Assembly (NCBI RefSeq): GCF_002878395.1
Contig: NC_061116.1
Span: 121,920,757-121,984,756, forward strand
Length of the DNA stretch: 64,000 nucleotides
From: Capsicum annuum
Taxonomy: Eukaryota; Streptophyta; Magnoliopsida; Solanales; Solanaceae
Direction of reading: 5' to 3'
Position 1 is the first letter of the stretch. Each line of letters starts with the position of its first letter. Under the pieces are notes generated by a model, which was given only the letters and a program-made list of their open reading frames with translations, had not been told where the DNA came from and ran no database searches. Shown piece by piece: positions 21,540-32,340 of this stretch. Both the position numbers and the translations under genes were made by a program.

Positions 21540-24275
21540 TGTCATGACCCAAAAATCTTTCTAAAGGTCATGATGCACTTATCGCAGCGAACCTTGACAA
21601 GTAATCCTATCACACAACCCAATACACAAAGGGAAAAGATAAAAATAACCCCAAGGTAAGGCCTATAGAATGAAACCGAGCCATACAAGTATGATAAATA
21701 CAGCAAGAAACATATCAATGCAGCCATAACTCCCAAAACAAGTGTCAACTGTATAAGAATGTATCTAGTACAACTCAAATTCAAGTAAATACATAAGATA
21801 TCCAAATACAAGAGAGAAACTATGTCTCTAAAATGAAAGTAAATACATAGTCTATAAGGAATCTAGGTGAAGACATCTGAACACCTGAAAATCATCAACT
21901 ACCTTGAAAGCTCCAACAATCACGCGAGTCAAACAACATGGGGCACACTCAAACATAAATCTGCACCAGGGTACAGTAGGAGTGAGTACGATCCATTTGT
22001 ACTCAGTAGGTATCATAGGTCGACCGAGCAAAGTAGAAAATAAAGTACACCAAATACATAGTAATGGCACAACACCAGCAATCAAAAAATATCCCATAAT
22101 GGTAGCCCACACTGCTTGCACTAACAGTGCTAATATATATCACCAATACAATATCAATACAGAAAGTATAAGATAAGTATACATTATATCACAGGCAAGT
22201 ATAAGCAGAGACGAATATGTATATACAGGATGGTCAAGCATAAGTAATGAGATATAGACCAAGTGACATATAACAAGTTAATACGTAAAATTTAATCACA
22301 ACATCAACACTAAAAAAGAAATGTAATGTATAAGATGATGATGATGATGCATAAGGTTGGAACACAACCTTGAGGTTAGCACATATCCTTGTAGTTGACA
22401 CATAATCATCGAGTCTTTTCTGGTATAATCCTTTGGAGAAGGTCCATAATATCTAATATTCAGTATTTCCAGTATTTCCAAAGAACATATATAACATAAG
22501 AGACAAATCAAGTACGTATACATGACAACACGTAAATATAAAGAAATAAAACAAACAAGTGAAATGATGCATATGATGACATAAGAATATTGATGCAAGG
22601 TACACAATCATTTAAAATGAGTATTTTCACAACCAATCTACATGATGCACTTCCATATGTTACAAATCCAAAACAACGTGAGCCAATATCCACTCATTAT
22701 TTTCACTATCCATAAATTCACCAATGATCTATATGACCACACAATATGAATATGTTATAATATGCCAAAGACACCACAATAGGCATTCCTAATCGACACA
22801 ATACAATTATTCGCATGTAATCCAGGCAATCAACATCACATAAGACCTTGCACGGTCAAACATATCACATAATATCTTAGATTCAACCTGTATATCACAT
22901 TTAGGTCCCCACACGGGTACAATATATAGATAGCTATATTTTATGATTAGTTCCCACCCTTAACATGTATTTTTATAAATAAATTAATTACCCAACCCAG
23001 TCAGAAGAGTTAAACCATAAAATACCATAAACCCACAACCTTACTTCTCATTAATGATTCTGAAATGAACTAAAACCAAGACATATAGAATTTACACATT
23101 AAAACAAAGCCAACGATCTCATATTACCTACTTTTAGAACATTATTTCAAAAACGTGTTTCACATACCTTTAGGAATCTATAGTTGAAAACCCAAGTCAA
23201 ATCGATTTAAGAACTAGGTTCAAATCGAATAAAAATTATTTTTAACCTTTACCGGGTAAAACCTTTGGAATCTGTTTTAAGTCCAAGAATCAAAGTTGTT
23301 TTGAAGGTTGAATTGAGGGAACTCTAGTAATTATAGAATCAGAAGCATTATACAAGTGAAAAGAAATGAAATTTGGGGATAAATCAAGTAATAAGATTTT
23401 GGGGGTTTAAACAATAAATCAAGAATTCGAGTAAGAAAAGGATGAAATCTCATCTTAAATCCGTAATAGAATCAAGACATCTAGATTCCCAAGCACCCAC
23501 AAGATTTACTTATAACCTCTCACACTATGTTAGGGTTTATCTCTCAACAGGCAAGGTGAAAAATGCCATAATCGCGACGTAAAGGGTCAATTTATATCCA
23601 TACCAGGTAATTAGGTCTTGTTACTCATAACTAAGTGTGCGATCGCATTCCCTGCCACAGAAAGAGATTTTGCGATCGCAACACTCCCTCTGTGTGATTG
23701 AAATACCCTCTGTACAAGAGGTGCAGGCCACATAGATGACAGCTGAAACTTGGAAAGTTTCCAACTTTCCACTAAGGCCTCAGAATTCATTCGAAATGTG
23801 ATATAAGCAAATGAACTACGTAATCATACTAAATTCGACACTATAGACTCAATAGCGATATCAGATTTCTGAAAAGACATCGTTTTAACAAAGTTGGACC
23901 CCAAAATATGAAATCATAATTTTCTAAATTGAGGGTCAAAATGAGATCTAAAAGCTGTAAAACCATACAAAACATGTTACCACCCTAAAATCTATGTTCC
24001 AAATCTGATGGCGCAGTTCGTTCAGCCATTTGTCGCACGGATCGAAAGATAACCTATGTCGCATGGATTAAATGATAACCACATAAGTCCATAATAAGGC
24101 TCTCGAATCCATCAAAACCATAATATCGCACAGAAGGTACCAAAATGCATCAAGAATTGTGCCAATCACTCCTACACCCTAGAAATATCACAATATAGCA
24201 ATGGGGAGGGGTAAAATAGTTAATTCAAACAGAAACACATACTTCATATGATTCATCAAATTTTAGGTTGTTACA
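21540..24275 (-). repeat. LTR C1 (2736 bp)
   Basis: On the minus strand it begins tgtaacaacctaaaat and ends gggtcatgaca. The preceding bases agtggatga match the border before LTR C2 (agtggatat). It contains two perfect tgcgatcgca palindromes (23638-23647 and 23671-23680) upstream of a TATA-like stretch. Its partner LTR is absent because the 5' part of element C1 is lost. Confidence 0.82.
23586..23599 (-). promoter_or_regulatory. TATA-like element in LTR C1
   Basis: The minus strand reads ggatataaattgac, about 40-90 bp downstream of the tgcgatcgca palindromes in transcription direction. Plausible U3 promoter; not proven. Confidence 0.45.
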
Positions 24276-24299
24276 TCATCCACTATTATAAATCTAGTT

Positions 24300-24720
24300 C
24301 ATCCTCTAACTAGGGCAAAGAAATACCTGAATCAATGAAGAGCTGGGGATAAGAACTATGCATATCAGATCGACCTCCCAAGTAGCTCATCTATAAGTTC
24401 ATATCATAGAACCTTAACCACAGGGATAACTCTTGAAAGCAACTATCTAACATCCCTAGCCAAAATAGAGGGTGACTCCTCAACAAAAGACCATCGCTCA
24501 TCTAACTAAACCAACTTCTAACGAATGACATAAGACCCATCAAGGAAGTAACGACGAAGCATAGAAACATGAAAACTGGATGAATAATTAACAAATCTGG
24601 AGAAAAATCCAACTCGTAGGCCACATCACCAATGGCTTAAAAAATCTCGAATAGTCAAATATACCTAGGCTAAGTTTGCCCTTTATACCAAACCTTATCA
24701 CACCCTTCATAGGTGAAGAT
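24300..24720 (-). pseudogene. C1 integrase tail and chromodomain
   Basis: The minus strand near 24400-24315 reads YLGGRSDMHSSYPQLFIDSG, corresponding to the WEARSDMR.YPQLF end of a chromovirus chromodomain. Upstream (24560-24440) lies a frame with FHVSMLRRY and VRQLLSRVIPVVKVL, the HPVFHVSMLRKY...R.LR...I..VKV block. Stops and frameshifts are frequent. Confidence 0.75.
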
Positions 24721-25760
24721 CAAAGGAAAACATGATCACCAACACCAAATCTCAAAGCATGAAGTATATGGTCAGTATAGCACTTCTGCCTACTTAAAGT
24801 CGCTTGAAGTCTATCCTTAATAACCCAAACTCTATCCAAGGACTCACGAAGTAAGTCCGTACCTCAAGGTTTGCCTCAAAAACATCAATCTAACCAACTG
24901 AAGAGCAATAATGTCTACCATACAATGCCTAAAAAGGAGCCATGTCGATACTGGAATGGTAGCTATTATTATATGCAAACTCTGTTAAAGATAAGTGTTA
25001 CTCCTTCTGACCCCCAAAATTCATCACACACCTGCGGAGCATATCCACTAAAACCTGGATAGTCTTTTCTGACTTAGCATTAGTCTGGGGGTGAAATGTT
25101 GTGCTAAGATCAACACGAGTGCCCAACTTATCTTAAAAAGTCTTCCAAACATGAGAAGTAAAAATAGAGCCTCGATATGAAATGATAGACACAGGCACAC
25201 CATGAAGACACATAATCTCTCAAATGTAGTTACGAGCCAACCTCTCAGCACTGAAGGAAACCTAAACTGGAAAAAAATGTGCCAACTTGGTCAATCAATC
25301 TACGATGACCCAAACACTATTAGAACCATCCAAAGTGCGAGGCAACCCAATCACAAAGTCCATTGTGATCCAAACTCATTTCCACTCGGGATGAGTAACC
25401 TCTAAAGCAGTCTACCAGGTCTCATATGCTTGGCCTTTGCCTACTGACAACAAAGGCAACAATCTACAAACTCCTCTACATCCTGCCTTGTACCACCCTA
25501 CCAGTAATGTTGTCCCAAGTTAGGATACATGTTAGTCATACTCGGATGGATCAAATACCTAGAACAGTGGGCCTCTTCCAAAATCACTCTAATTCAATTA
25601 CCCATTCTTAGCATACAAATGTAACCACCAATCCTTAAAACACTATCTGAATCAAGTGAGGCTTCCTTAGCTTTACCACTTCACACCTTATCTGGAATCA
25701 ACCTCATACCCATACAATCAAACTGATAAGTTCAAATATGCCCCATTAAAGAAGACCTAT
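24720..25760 (-). pseudogene. C1 integrase
   Basis: Minus-strand pieces in order: QHYWWGGTRQDVEEFV and a C-X2-C (CLCCQ) near 25500-25440; a TMDF.IGLPRTLDGSNSVW core start near 25370-25310, keeping the first catalytic Asp; SIISYRGSIFTSHVW near 25190-25150, where the second catalytic Asp of SDRGS is Tyr; then HPQTNAKSEKTIQVLVDMLR and HLSLTEFAYNNSYHSS. Frameshifts and stops make it non-functional. Confidence 0.78.
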
Positions 25761-25879
25761 CCTCCACAAAGGATAAAACATACCTAGGGGTCAAAATATC
25801 AAGCCTAACCATTGGGTTGGCTAAAAACTAAACTGTGAGGACAAAGGCCTCTCTAGGGTTAAAAGATGCGCCAAGATAC

Positions 25880-26350
25880 CTATGCTAGTTAACTTCCAAC
25901 TCAAGGCATCTACGACCACATTAGCCTTGCCCAAATGATAGAGAAAAGTTATAATCCTAAAGAAATTGAAGCCAATGAGGCTCCCTCATATTAAGATCTC
26001 TCTAAGTGAAAATGTAGTGAAGGCTACGGTGATCTAAGATAATCTTATAATAGACCCCATAAATTTGTGCCTCCATAACTTCACAGGAAACACAACAACT
26101 CATTACTCCAAATCATTGGTAGGATAGTTCCTCTCTTGGGGCTTCAATTGTCGAGAATCATATGCAATCACCTTTTCCTTCTGTATTAAGACATCACCTA
26201 AACCAACTACTAAAGTATCATAATAGATGGTAAAACCCACACTCTCCTTAGGCAAATTCAAGATAGGAGCTGAAGTCAACAAATGTTTGAGCTTTTAAAA
26301 GCTCTCCTCACATGTATTGGACCACTAAAAGGATATCTTCTTCTGAGTCA
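25880..26350 (-). pseudogene. C1 RNase H
   Basis: Minus-strand text includes [20 protein letters not shown] (family YASRQLK.HE.NYPTHDLE), followed by YGVYYKIILDHRSLHYIFT and HYNF/FGQG near the C-terminal box. Several stops are present. It would remove RNA from the RNA-DNA hybrid. Confidence 0.75.
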
Positions 26351-26379
26351 ACTTGGTCAATGAAGCTATAATAGATGAG

Positions 26380-27140
26380 AAACCTTTAAAAAATACTGAT
26401 AATAACCATCCAAACCAATAAAAATTAAAATCTCGATAGGCGGAGTAGGTCTATCCTAATCACAAATCGCTGCAACCTTGGCTGGATCAACCATAATATC
26501 CTCCTTAGTAATCACATAACCTAAGAAAGAAATAAACTCTAGCCAAAACTCACACATAGAGAATTTAGCTTACAAATTCTCATCCCTCAATCTATAAAGA
26601 ACTATCTAAAAATGCTTTTCATGCTCAGCCTCACTCTTGCAATAAACTAAGATATCATCTATAAATACAATAACAAAGGAGTCGAGATACAGTCAGAACA
26701 CCTGATTCATCTACTCCATGAATGCGGTAGGGGAATTATTCAACTCAAAAGATATTACTAAGAACTTATAGTGACAATATCGCGTCTGAAAAGTTGTCTT
26801 CATATTATCAAAGGTCTAATCCTCAACTGGTGATAATCGAACGTCTAATCAATCTTTGAAAACATACAAGCACCCTATAGCTGATCAAATAAATTATCAA
26901 TGTGAGGAAGTGGATACTTATTATTAACTGTCACTTTGTTCAATTGTCGATGATCAATGCATATACACATAGACACATCCTTCTTCTTCACAAACAAGAT
27001 AGGCGTACCCCAAGCTGATATACTAGGTTGGATAAATCATTTATCTAACAACTTTTGTAATTGATCTTTCAGTTCCTTCAGCTCAATTGGGGCCATCCTA
27101 TAAGGAAAAATAGAAATAGGCTTGGTGTATGGCTCAACAT
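26380..27140 (-). pseudogene. C1 reverse transcriptase
   Basis: The active-site box [20 protein letters not shown] is intact at about 26690-26625, unlike element A. Thumb motifs CEFWLEFISFLGYVIT and RPTPPIEIL follow near 26560-26430. Upstream, PYRMAPIELKELKDQLQKLL is at 27100-27040, then a stop. Other frameshifts break the domain. Confidence 0.8.
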
Positions 27141-27800
27141 CAATAGTAAAATCAACATTGCAATTCAGAGGTATACAAGGTAAATCCATAGGGAACACAT
27201 CCATGAACTCACAAACAACACTAATAAAATCTAAGAAAGAAGGTGAAATAATACTAGTATCATGAATGTGATCCAAGTAAGATAAACATCCCCTCTTAAC
27301 CAATCTATGAGCCTGAACATAAGATATAATCCTCTTAGGACCCAAATGAAGCACACACTTCCAAGGTATCCTTGGCACATCTGAGGAAGCTAAAATCATG
27401 ATTTTAGAAAAATAATCTAAGACAACATGATAAGGATCCAACCAATCCATACCTAAAATAATATCAAAATCAACCATATATAACACAAGAAAATCTACCT
27501 GTCTTACAAACTAAAAAAATTATCATAAAGATCAGTACACCTGATCCACTACTAAAGAATCTCTACAGGGGTAGATACATAAAAAGGCATGGCAAGAAGC
27601 TCACGATCCGAATCAAAACCTGAAGCAAAATATGCATACACATAGAATAATGTTGATTTGGGGTCAAATAACATAGATGTAAATCTGAAATAAATGGGGA
27701 CAATACTTGTAATCACAACATCAGAAATCTCCACCTCTACCCTGGCGGATATAGCATAACACTGAACACAATCATCAACTGGTTTAGTAACCCCATGACC
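27037..27800 (-). pseudogene. C1 protease and PR-RT linker
   Basis: A 149-codon open stretch (27486-27037) covers DFDIILGMDWLDPYHVVLDY of the protease and the linker with FMDVFPMDLPCIP and PYRMAPIELKEL. The matching linker of C2 at 63996-63640 shares IISYV.A.RL..RGC.SYL. Upstream (27734-27552) the active-site box reads FDPKSTLFYVYAYFA where the family has DPGST.SYVSAYFA: the Asp is kept but the Gly of D-P-G is Lys. Confidence 0.8.
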
Positions 27801-27879
27801 ACCACCATGGGCTCTACTACCCCTACCTCTCGCACCTCAGGTGGTACCCTTACCTCTCACAACTAAAATATAAGTAGCT

Positions 27880-28640
27880 CTAATTACATATTGGGGGATA
27901 GTTCTTGGCCAAATAGTCAACCTCATGACACAGATAGCAAGTCCTATCACCTACTTCAATAGGAGAAGGTACCATTAAGACCAAATGACCATCCTGCACT
28001 GTTGAAACCAAAGATCCACCACCTAAAATCTTTAAGGCCACCTGCACTGGCCTACCCTGATAACCATAACAATCTTTAAAAACTCTACTGTAAGAAGTCT
28101 GACCTCTGAACTCACCAACTGGCATACTTTTTTGGGGCCTCCCTGATACGTTGTAAGAATACCCACTATCAACTTGGCATGATCCACAATGCTCTAAAAA
28201 TACACTCTAAATTCAATCATCTAAGAAGTAGAAAACTTAAGATAGACATCCAAACCCTTCACAAACTTTTGAATTTTCTCAGACTTGGTGGAAATACCAG
28301 CATAAGAATATTTAGACATGTCATAAAAGCATGTATCATGCTCTTTAATAGTCATGGATCCTTTCTACAAATGATCAAACTAGTCACACATTTGATCTCT
28401 CAAATTATAAGGCACAAATCTCTCCAGAAAAGCATCAGTAAACTAATCCTAAGTCAACTCAGGAGCATTTAAAGGTCAACAACCAGCAAACAACCTTCAG
28501 CAACATCTCGCAATATCTCTCAACTAATATGCAGTATAAGCCACTCCACGAAGGTCAAGGGAATCCAAGTTAAGCAACTTCTCCTGATAATCAATCAAGA
28601 ACTCATCAGTATTCTCGTCCATAGCACAACTAAATCTACG
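27880..28640 (-). pseudogene. C1 gag (mid and C-terminal part)
   Basis: The minus strand reads RRFSCAMDENTDEFLIDYQ at the junction (28640), then FTDAFLERFVPYNLRDQMCD, SMTIKEHDTCFYDMSKYSY and KFVKGLDVYLK: a standard chromovirus gag. The knuckle at about 27945-27905 reads CYLCHEVDYLAKNYP; two cysteines remain but the His and last Cys of C-X2-C-X4-H-X4-C are changed. Stops are scattered between. Confidence 0.78.
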
Positions 28641-29578
28641 AGGATTTGTTCGAGCACTACTGACACTACCCTGAGATTTAGAGCTTGGTGCCCTATCTTT
28701 GTTACCATTTTTGAACTTAGGAATTAGAGCACTGGCTGAGAAAAGAGTTGGAACTAAAGACTTTGGGAAAAACTAGGAACGATTACTACCCTCTAACTTA
28801 GGCTGATTAAAATTGAAGTTACCTATTCTAGATCTCTTGTTCTGCCTCTCTCTCTTTAATATTAGCCTCTTCTATCTACTGATCATAGACCATAAGCCTA
28901 GATATATCAATCTTATTAATCAAAATCATTATTCTATACTTCTTAACCACACTATATGACACCCCTGATATGAACTTGCTCATTCTGGACCTACTGTTTT
29001 CCACTACATATGAAGCATACCTGGCTAACTGAGTAAATTGAGGGAGTACTCTTTTATACTCATATTTCCTTGCCTGAGGTTGATGAACTCTAAAACCTTA
29101 TCTTCTCTCAGCTCTAAGGGAAAGAATCTATCTAGGAAGAAAGTAGAAAACTTTTCCACTCTAAGGGTTCTGCATCTATGCCCCTGTCTAACTTTCACTA
29201 CTTAAACCACGTATGAGATACATATTATAGCTAATAGGCAGCTAGATCAGTACTCTCACTAAAAGCCACTCCCATGATTTTGGTAATTTTTTGAACCTTA
29301 TCAAAGAACTCCTATGGATCATCTTCTGACTTAGATCCTTAGAATAAGGGAGGATTCATTAAGGTGAAGTCCCAAATCCTAGCTACACCAGTATTGGCAA
29401 CTAGGTTGGCTGGAATAATAGTTGGTCGTTTATTTCGAGATACTGCAGAATTGGCTAGAGTAGTGAATGCATCTCTAAATTCTACATAAGAGATGTGCTC
29501 ATCCAGGGGATTTGCCTGAATGGGTTGAGGTGCTGATTGATTCTCAATTCTTCTTTCATTAGTTTTTTTGGGAGGCAT
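28640..29578 (-). pseudogene. Family B gag at the hybrid locus
   Basis: It starts at an ATG at 29578 (MPPKKTNERRIENQSAP), open to 29339, then continues with a stop (GSKSEDDP..FFDKVQKI) in the same order as the B2 gag at 50943-49980. Near 28680-28650 it reads GSVSSARTNP, matching VSSARTN of B2 just before its CCHC knuckle; instead of the knuckle the sequence runs in frame into family C gag (RRFSCAMDEN). Confidence 0.8.
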
Positions 29579-29782
29579 GTTCTGTAAATGAAAGGAAGAA
29601 ATGGATCAAACTAAGATTTTAACTGGAACTCATGCTCACTCTCACGACATGAATACTGAAAGAAGGAAAAATTTTCCTAAAACATCTCACAGCCTCCTGT
29701 CCATAAGTGTGGAATGCTACAGACCCTGGAACAAGACTCTACTAAATGTGGCTTTCAAACTTTCTAGGACACTCTTGAACCT

Positions 29783-29800
29783 TAGGCTTTGATACCAAGT
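29783..29800 (-). promoter_or_regulatory. Primer binding site of family B at the hybrid locus
   Basis: The minus strand reads acttggtatcaaagccta after an LTR ending gttaca, a tRNA-iMet-type PBS. Confidence 0.85.
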
Positions 29801-29801
29801 T

Positions 29802-30209
29802 TGTAACATCTTGAGTCTATACCCCAGACGCTACACAGTTCTTTTGACCACAAAGGATCATAAGCTAACCCATGACCAATATTTGCTGTGAGCACTGAAA
29901 TATGATACTGTAATAAATATGGAAAAATAGGCTAAAATTCCATAAGGTTAAAATTTTTTAAATAATGATAAAATGAATTTTTAAAACTAAACACTATATA
30001 AAACTAGTCTAAAAAGTCACTAATAAGAAACTGTCTGAAAGTGGAGTTGATGGGACAATCCCCCGACTAACTCCATCTACTAAAATACAAAGTCTATAGT
30101 AATAATGAAATGAAATAATATCCTTGATAAATGAGGACTCAGTACTAAATCTACTATTGGCTGAATCTTGATCTATCTATGCACGGTTAGGAACCTAGGC
30201 GTCCGAACC
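29802..30209 (-). repeat. LTR B1, 3'-terminal 408 bp only
   Basis: Homologous to the first ~400 plus-strand bases of LTRs 44432-46744 and 51168-53492 (shared ggatcataagctaacccatg and cgtccgaacct blocks). It is cut off at 30209 where LTR D begins with tgtaataccc. Confidence 0.85.
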
Positions 30210-31718
30210 TGTAATACCCCAAACTTTCTTTAAGTCAAATCTAGTATCTAGAAAATTTATTGATGACTTCATAAATGGTTAATATTTAAATCAGATATAA
30301 TTTCATCAATTTCAAATTTTGATCATGTGGAAAATTGACTAAGCTTTCCATCAATACCCATTTCATTAAAATCCGGTATCAGGGTAGAAAGTTATGGCCG
30401 AAATACAAAAAGCAGTCAAAATTGCCCAGGTGCGACGGTGAGAGCCAACGGACCGTCAAGCTAGCGCTGAACAGTCGCCCAAGCTATCACAACGGAGATA
30501 GTAAGACCACATTCTACCTAAGGGTGACGGCTCAGGCCGATGGACGATCGAGCTAGCGACGGACCGTTGCCCAAGCTATCGTAGGAGAGGCAGTGAAAAC
30601 CTATTCTACCCAGGTGTGACGGTCAAGAACGATGGACCGTCAACCCAGCGATTGAGTATCACACTGACCATTGCATATTTTGTTTAGTTATTTTAAGTTG
30701 TTTTTAAAAAGGGCTTTTCTATCTTTTACCACCCTTTCTACTACCTAATAATATCAGATCAAGGTTCATAAGTTAATTATCCATCTACAACATCAAATTA
30801 GCATTTTCTCTTAAAGAAAATCCCCAAGAACAAGATCCAAACCCTTTTTAAAGAAACTAAGATATTTCAAGTTCTTCAAGTTCAAAAACTTCAAGGAACT
30901 CACAGCCTAGGTATGTCATGTGTTGATTCATAGGTCCTTTTTATCTATGAAGCTCAAGAATCTCTTTTTAAAATCCAAGATTTGTGTATTTATGAATGTT
31001 GGTGATTTAAATTGAATTTAAATTCATGTTCATGATGTTGTGGGGTTTTGATTCATGTTTGAAAATACATATTCCAATGATTGACCCTAGGATGTGGTGA
31101 GTTGCATAATAATCATGATAAACCCTTAAATTTACACGTTGATGGATGTATCCATGATTATTAGATGTTTTGATTATTGTATAACCCAAGCATACTCCCC
31201 ATGTGTTCGATTAAATGCCTATGTGAAGGAAAAGCATCATACTAGTATGATAATATGAAATCCCCATTTATGTAGAAGTTTATGCATATCCAGTGTTTGA
31301 TGAAATGTCTTATTCAATGAAGTATGGATATATATGTAGCCATTGTGGTTCTTTAGAAATTGTACTTCATAAAATCTCTAACTTATTATATTATAGATTA
31401 TGATGTTGGTCGTGTATTCAAGAAAGTCATGCTTTGTCAGTTTCCTTCTATCGAGTCCTGGGGGTATGTGTACCTAAAAAATTTAGTTGTGTGCCTAGAA
31501 TCAATGTCATTTTTTCAATATACTCTCAGTCATGCCATGATCCATAGAATTCAGTCAGTCTTATGATTCAGGAGAACTTATAATCTCAATAGTATTCCGT
31601 CCGTCAACAAAACTTAGTTTACTCAGTCCAGTCAATTCAGTTAATCATGTTCAGTATCTATTCAGATGGGAGTAGAAATTAGCACCGAGCGAACCCAATG
31701 ATGGGAACCCACCTATTA
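30210..31718 (+). repeat. Truncated gypsy LTR 'D'
   Basis: It begins tgtaataccccaaac inside LTR B1, as expected of an LTR insertion. It contains about 2.6 copies of a ~92-bp repeat rich in gacggaccgtc (30425-30665). Near its right end it has the gagtag.aattagcaccgag block also present in LTRs of element A. It stops near 31718, where Athila protease sequence begins, and lacks a ttaca end and a PBS. The family is most likely a chromovirus. No internal region of its own is seen. Confidence 0.7.
30425..30665 (+). repeat. ~92-bp tandem repeat (about 2.6 copies) in LTR D
   Basis: Units start near 30425, 30517 and 30609 with cccaggtgcgacgg-type sequence, and each includes a gg(a/t)cgatggaccgtc-like palindromic core and ccaagctatc. 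It is the most GC-rich part of the LTR. Confidence 0.82.
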
Positions 31719-32340
31719 TTCTTGGGAATGCAAAGTTTATGAAAGACCTCTTCACAAAGAAGTGGTCAATTAATTTTAAGCTGATGGATAATTTTTATCA
31801 TTATGGTGCTATTTGCACAAGGTCTCTGGTGCAAAAAAAGGCAGATCTAGGAGATTTACTATCCCATGCACTATTAAACCTCTTGACTTTGCAAAAGCTC
31901 TGTGTGAATTGGGAGATAGCATCAATCTGATGCTGCTAGCTGTTTACAAAAAGTTGGATTACGGAGATCCTACACCTACTAACATGCAACTTGTGATGGC
32001 AGATATGTTGATCAAATGATTTATTGGTATTTTGTATGATGTATTGGTGAAGGTTGCTAGTTTCATATTTCATATGGATTTTTTATTTTGGATTGCGAGG
32101 TGGATTTCAAGGAGCCCATAATCTTGGGTCGATATTTTCTCACAATCTAAAGTGTGCTAATTGATTTGCGAGCTAATAATCTCTTACTCAGGATGAATAA
32201 TGAAGTGGTGCAATTTGATGTGTGCCAATCAATGAAGCAGCAGAAAGAAATAAGTATGTTTTCCATTGTAGATGTCTATTATGAGGAGGAGGAGGAAGCG
32301 CCGATAGAAGAGAAATTTGCTGTTGAAACATTGCTGTAGT
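31719..32340 (+). pseudogene. Athila-1 protease
   Basis: It opens with NAKFMKDLFTKKWS near 31728. The segment at 31813-32019 reads [14 protein letters not shown], where the Athila family has ALCDLGASINLMP: the catalytic Asp is Glu. It continues with VMADMLIK and, after a stop, DCEVDFKEPIILGRYF near 32087-32140 and the FDVCQSMKQ box near 32215. Two frame changes and several stops are present. Confidence 0.78.

Larger units (their letters stand above)
21540..30209 (-). mobile_element. Hybrid gypsy locus: family C pol plus LTR joined to family B gag plus partial LTR
   Basis: Minus-strand order from the right: partial LTR of family B (30209-29802), PBS, B-type gag (29578 to about 28640), then C-type gag, PR, RT, RH, IN and chromodomain (about 28640-24300), and a family C LTR (24275-21540). 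The LTRs at the two ends are unrelated to each other, so this is not one normal element. B identity is by similarity to 44432-53492; C identity is by similarity to 57475-64000 (shared PR-RT linker, pol and LTR-border features). Confidence 0.78.

Noticed and set aside
21852..22176. Overlapping 89-90-codon ORFs on both strands
   Set aside because: Both lie inside LTR C1, which is non-coding; opposite-strand overlap with no motif.
22296..22607. 103-codon minus-strand ORF with a His run
   Set aside because: It lies inside LTR C1. The His run comes from a gatgatgatgatg repeat at 22336-22350. No family resemblance; chance ORF.
30210..31718. LTR D as the 5' LTR of Athila-1
   Set aside because: Its start (tgtaatacccc) and layout do not match the Athila-1 3' LTR (tgatgttctg...gtgtatca). 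No PBS or gag follows; the shared ~91-bp repeat motif alone is not enough.
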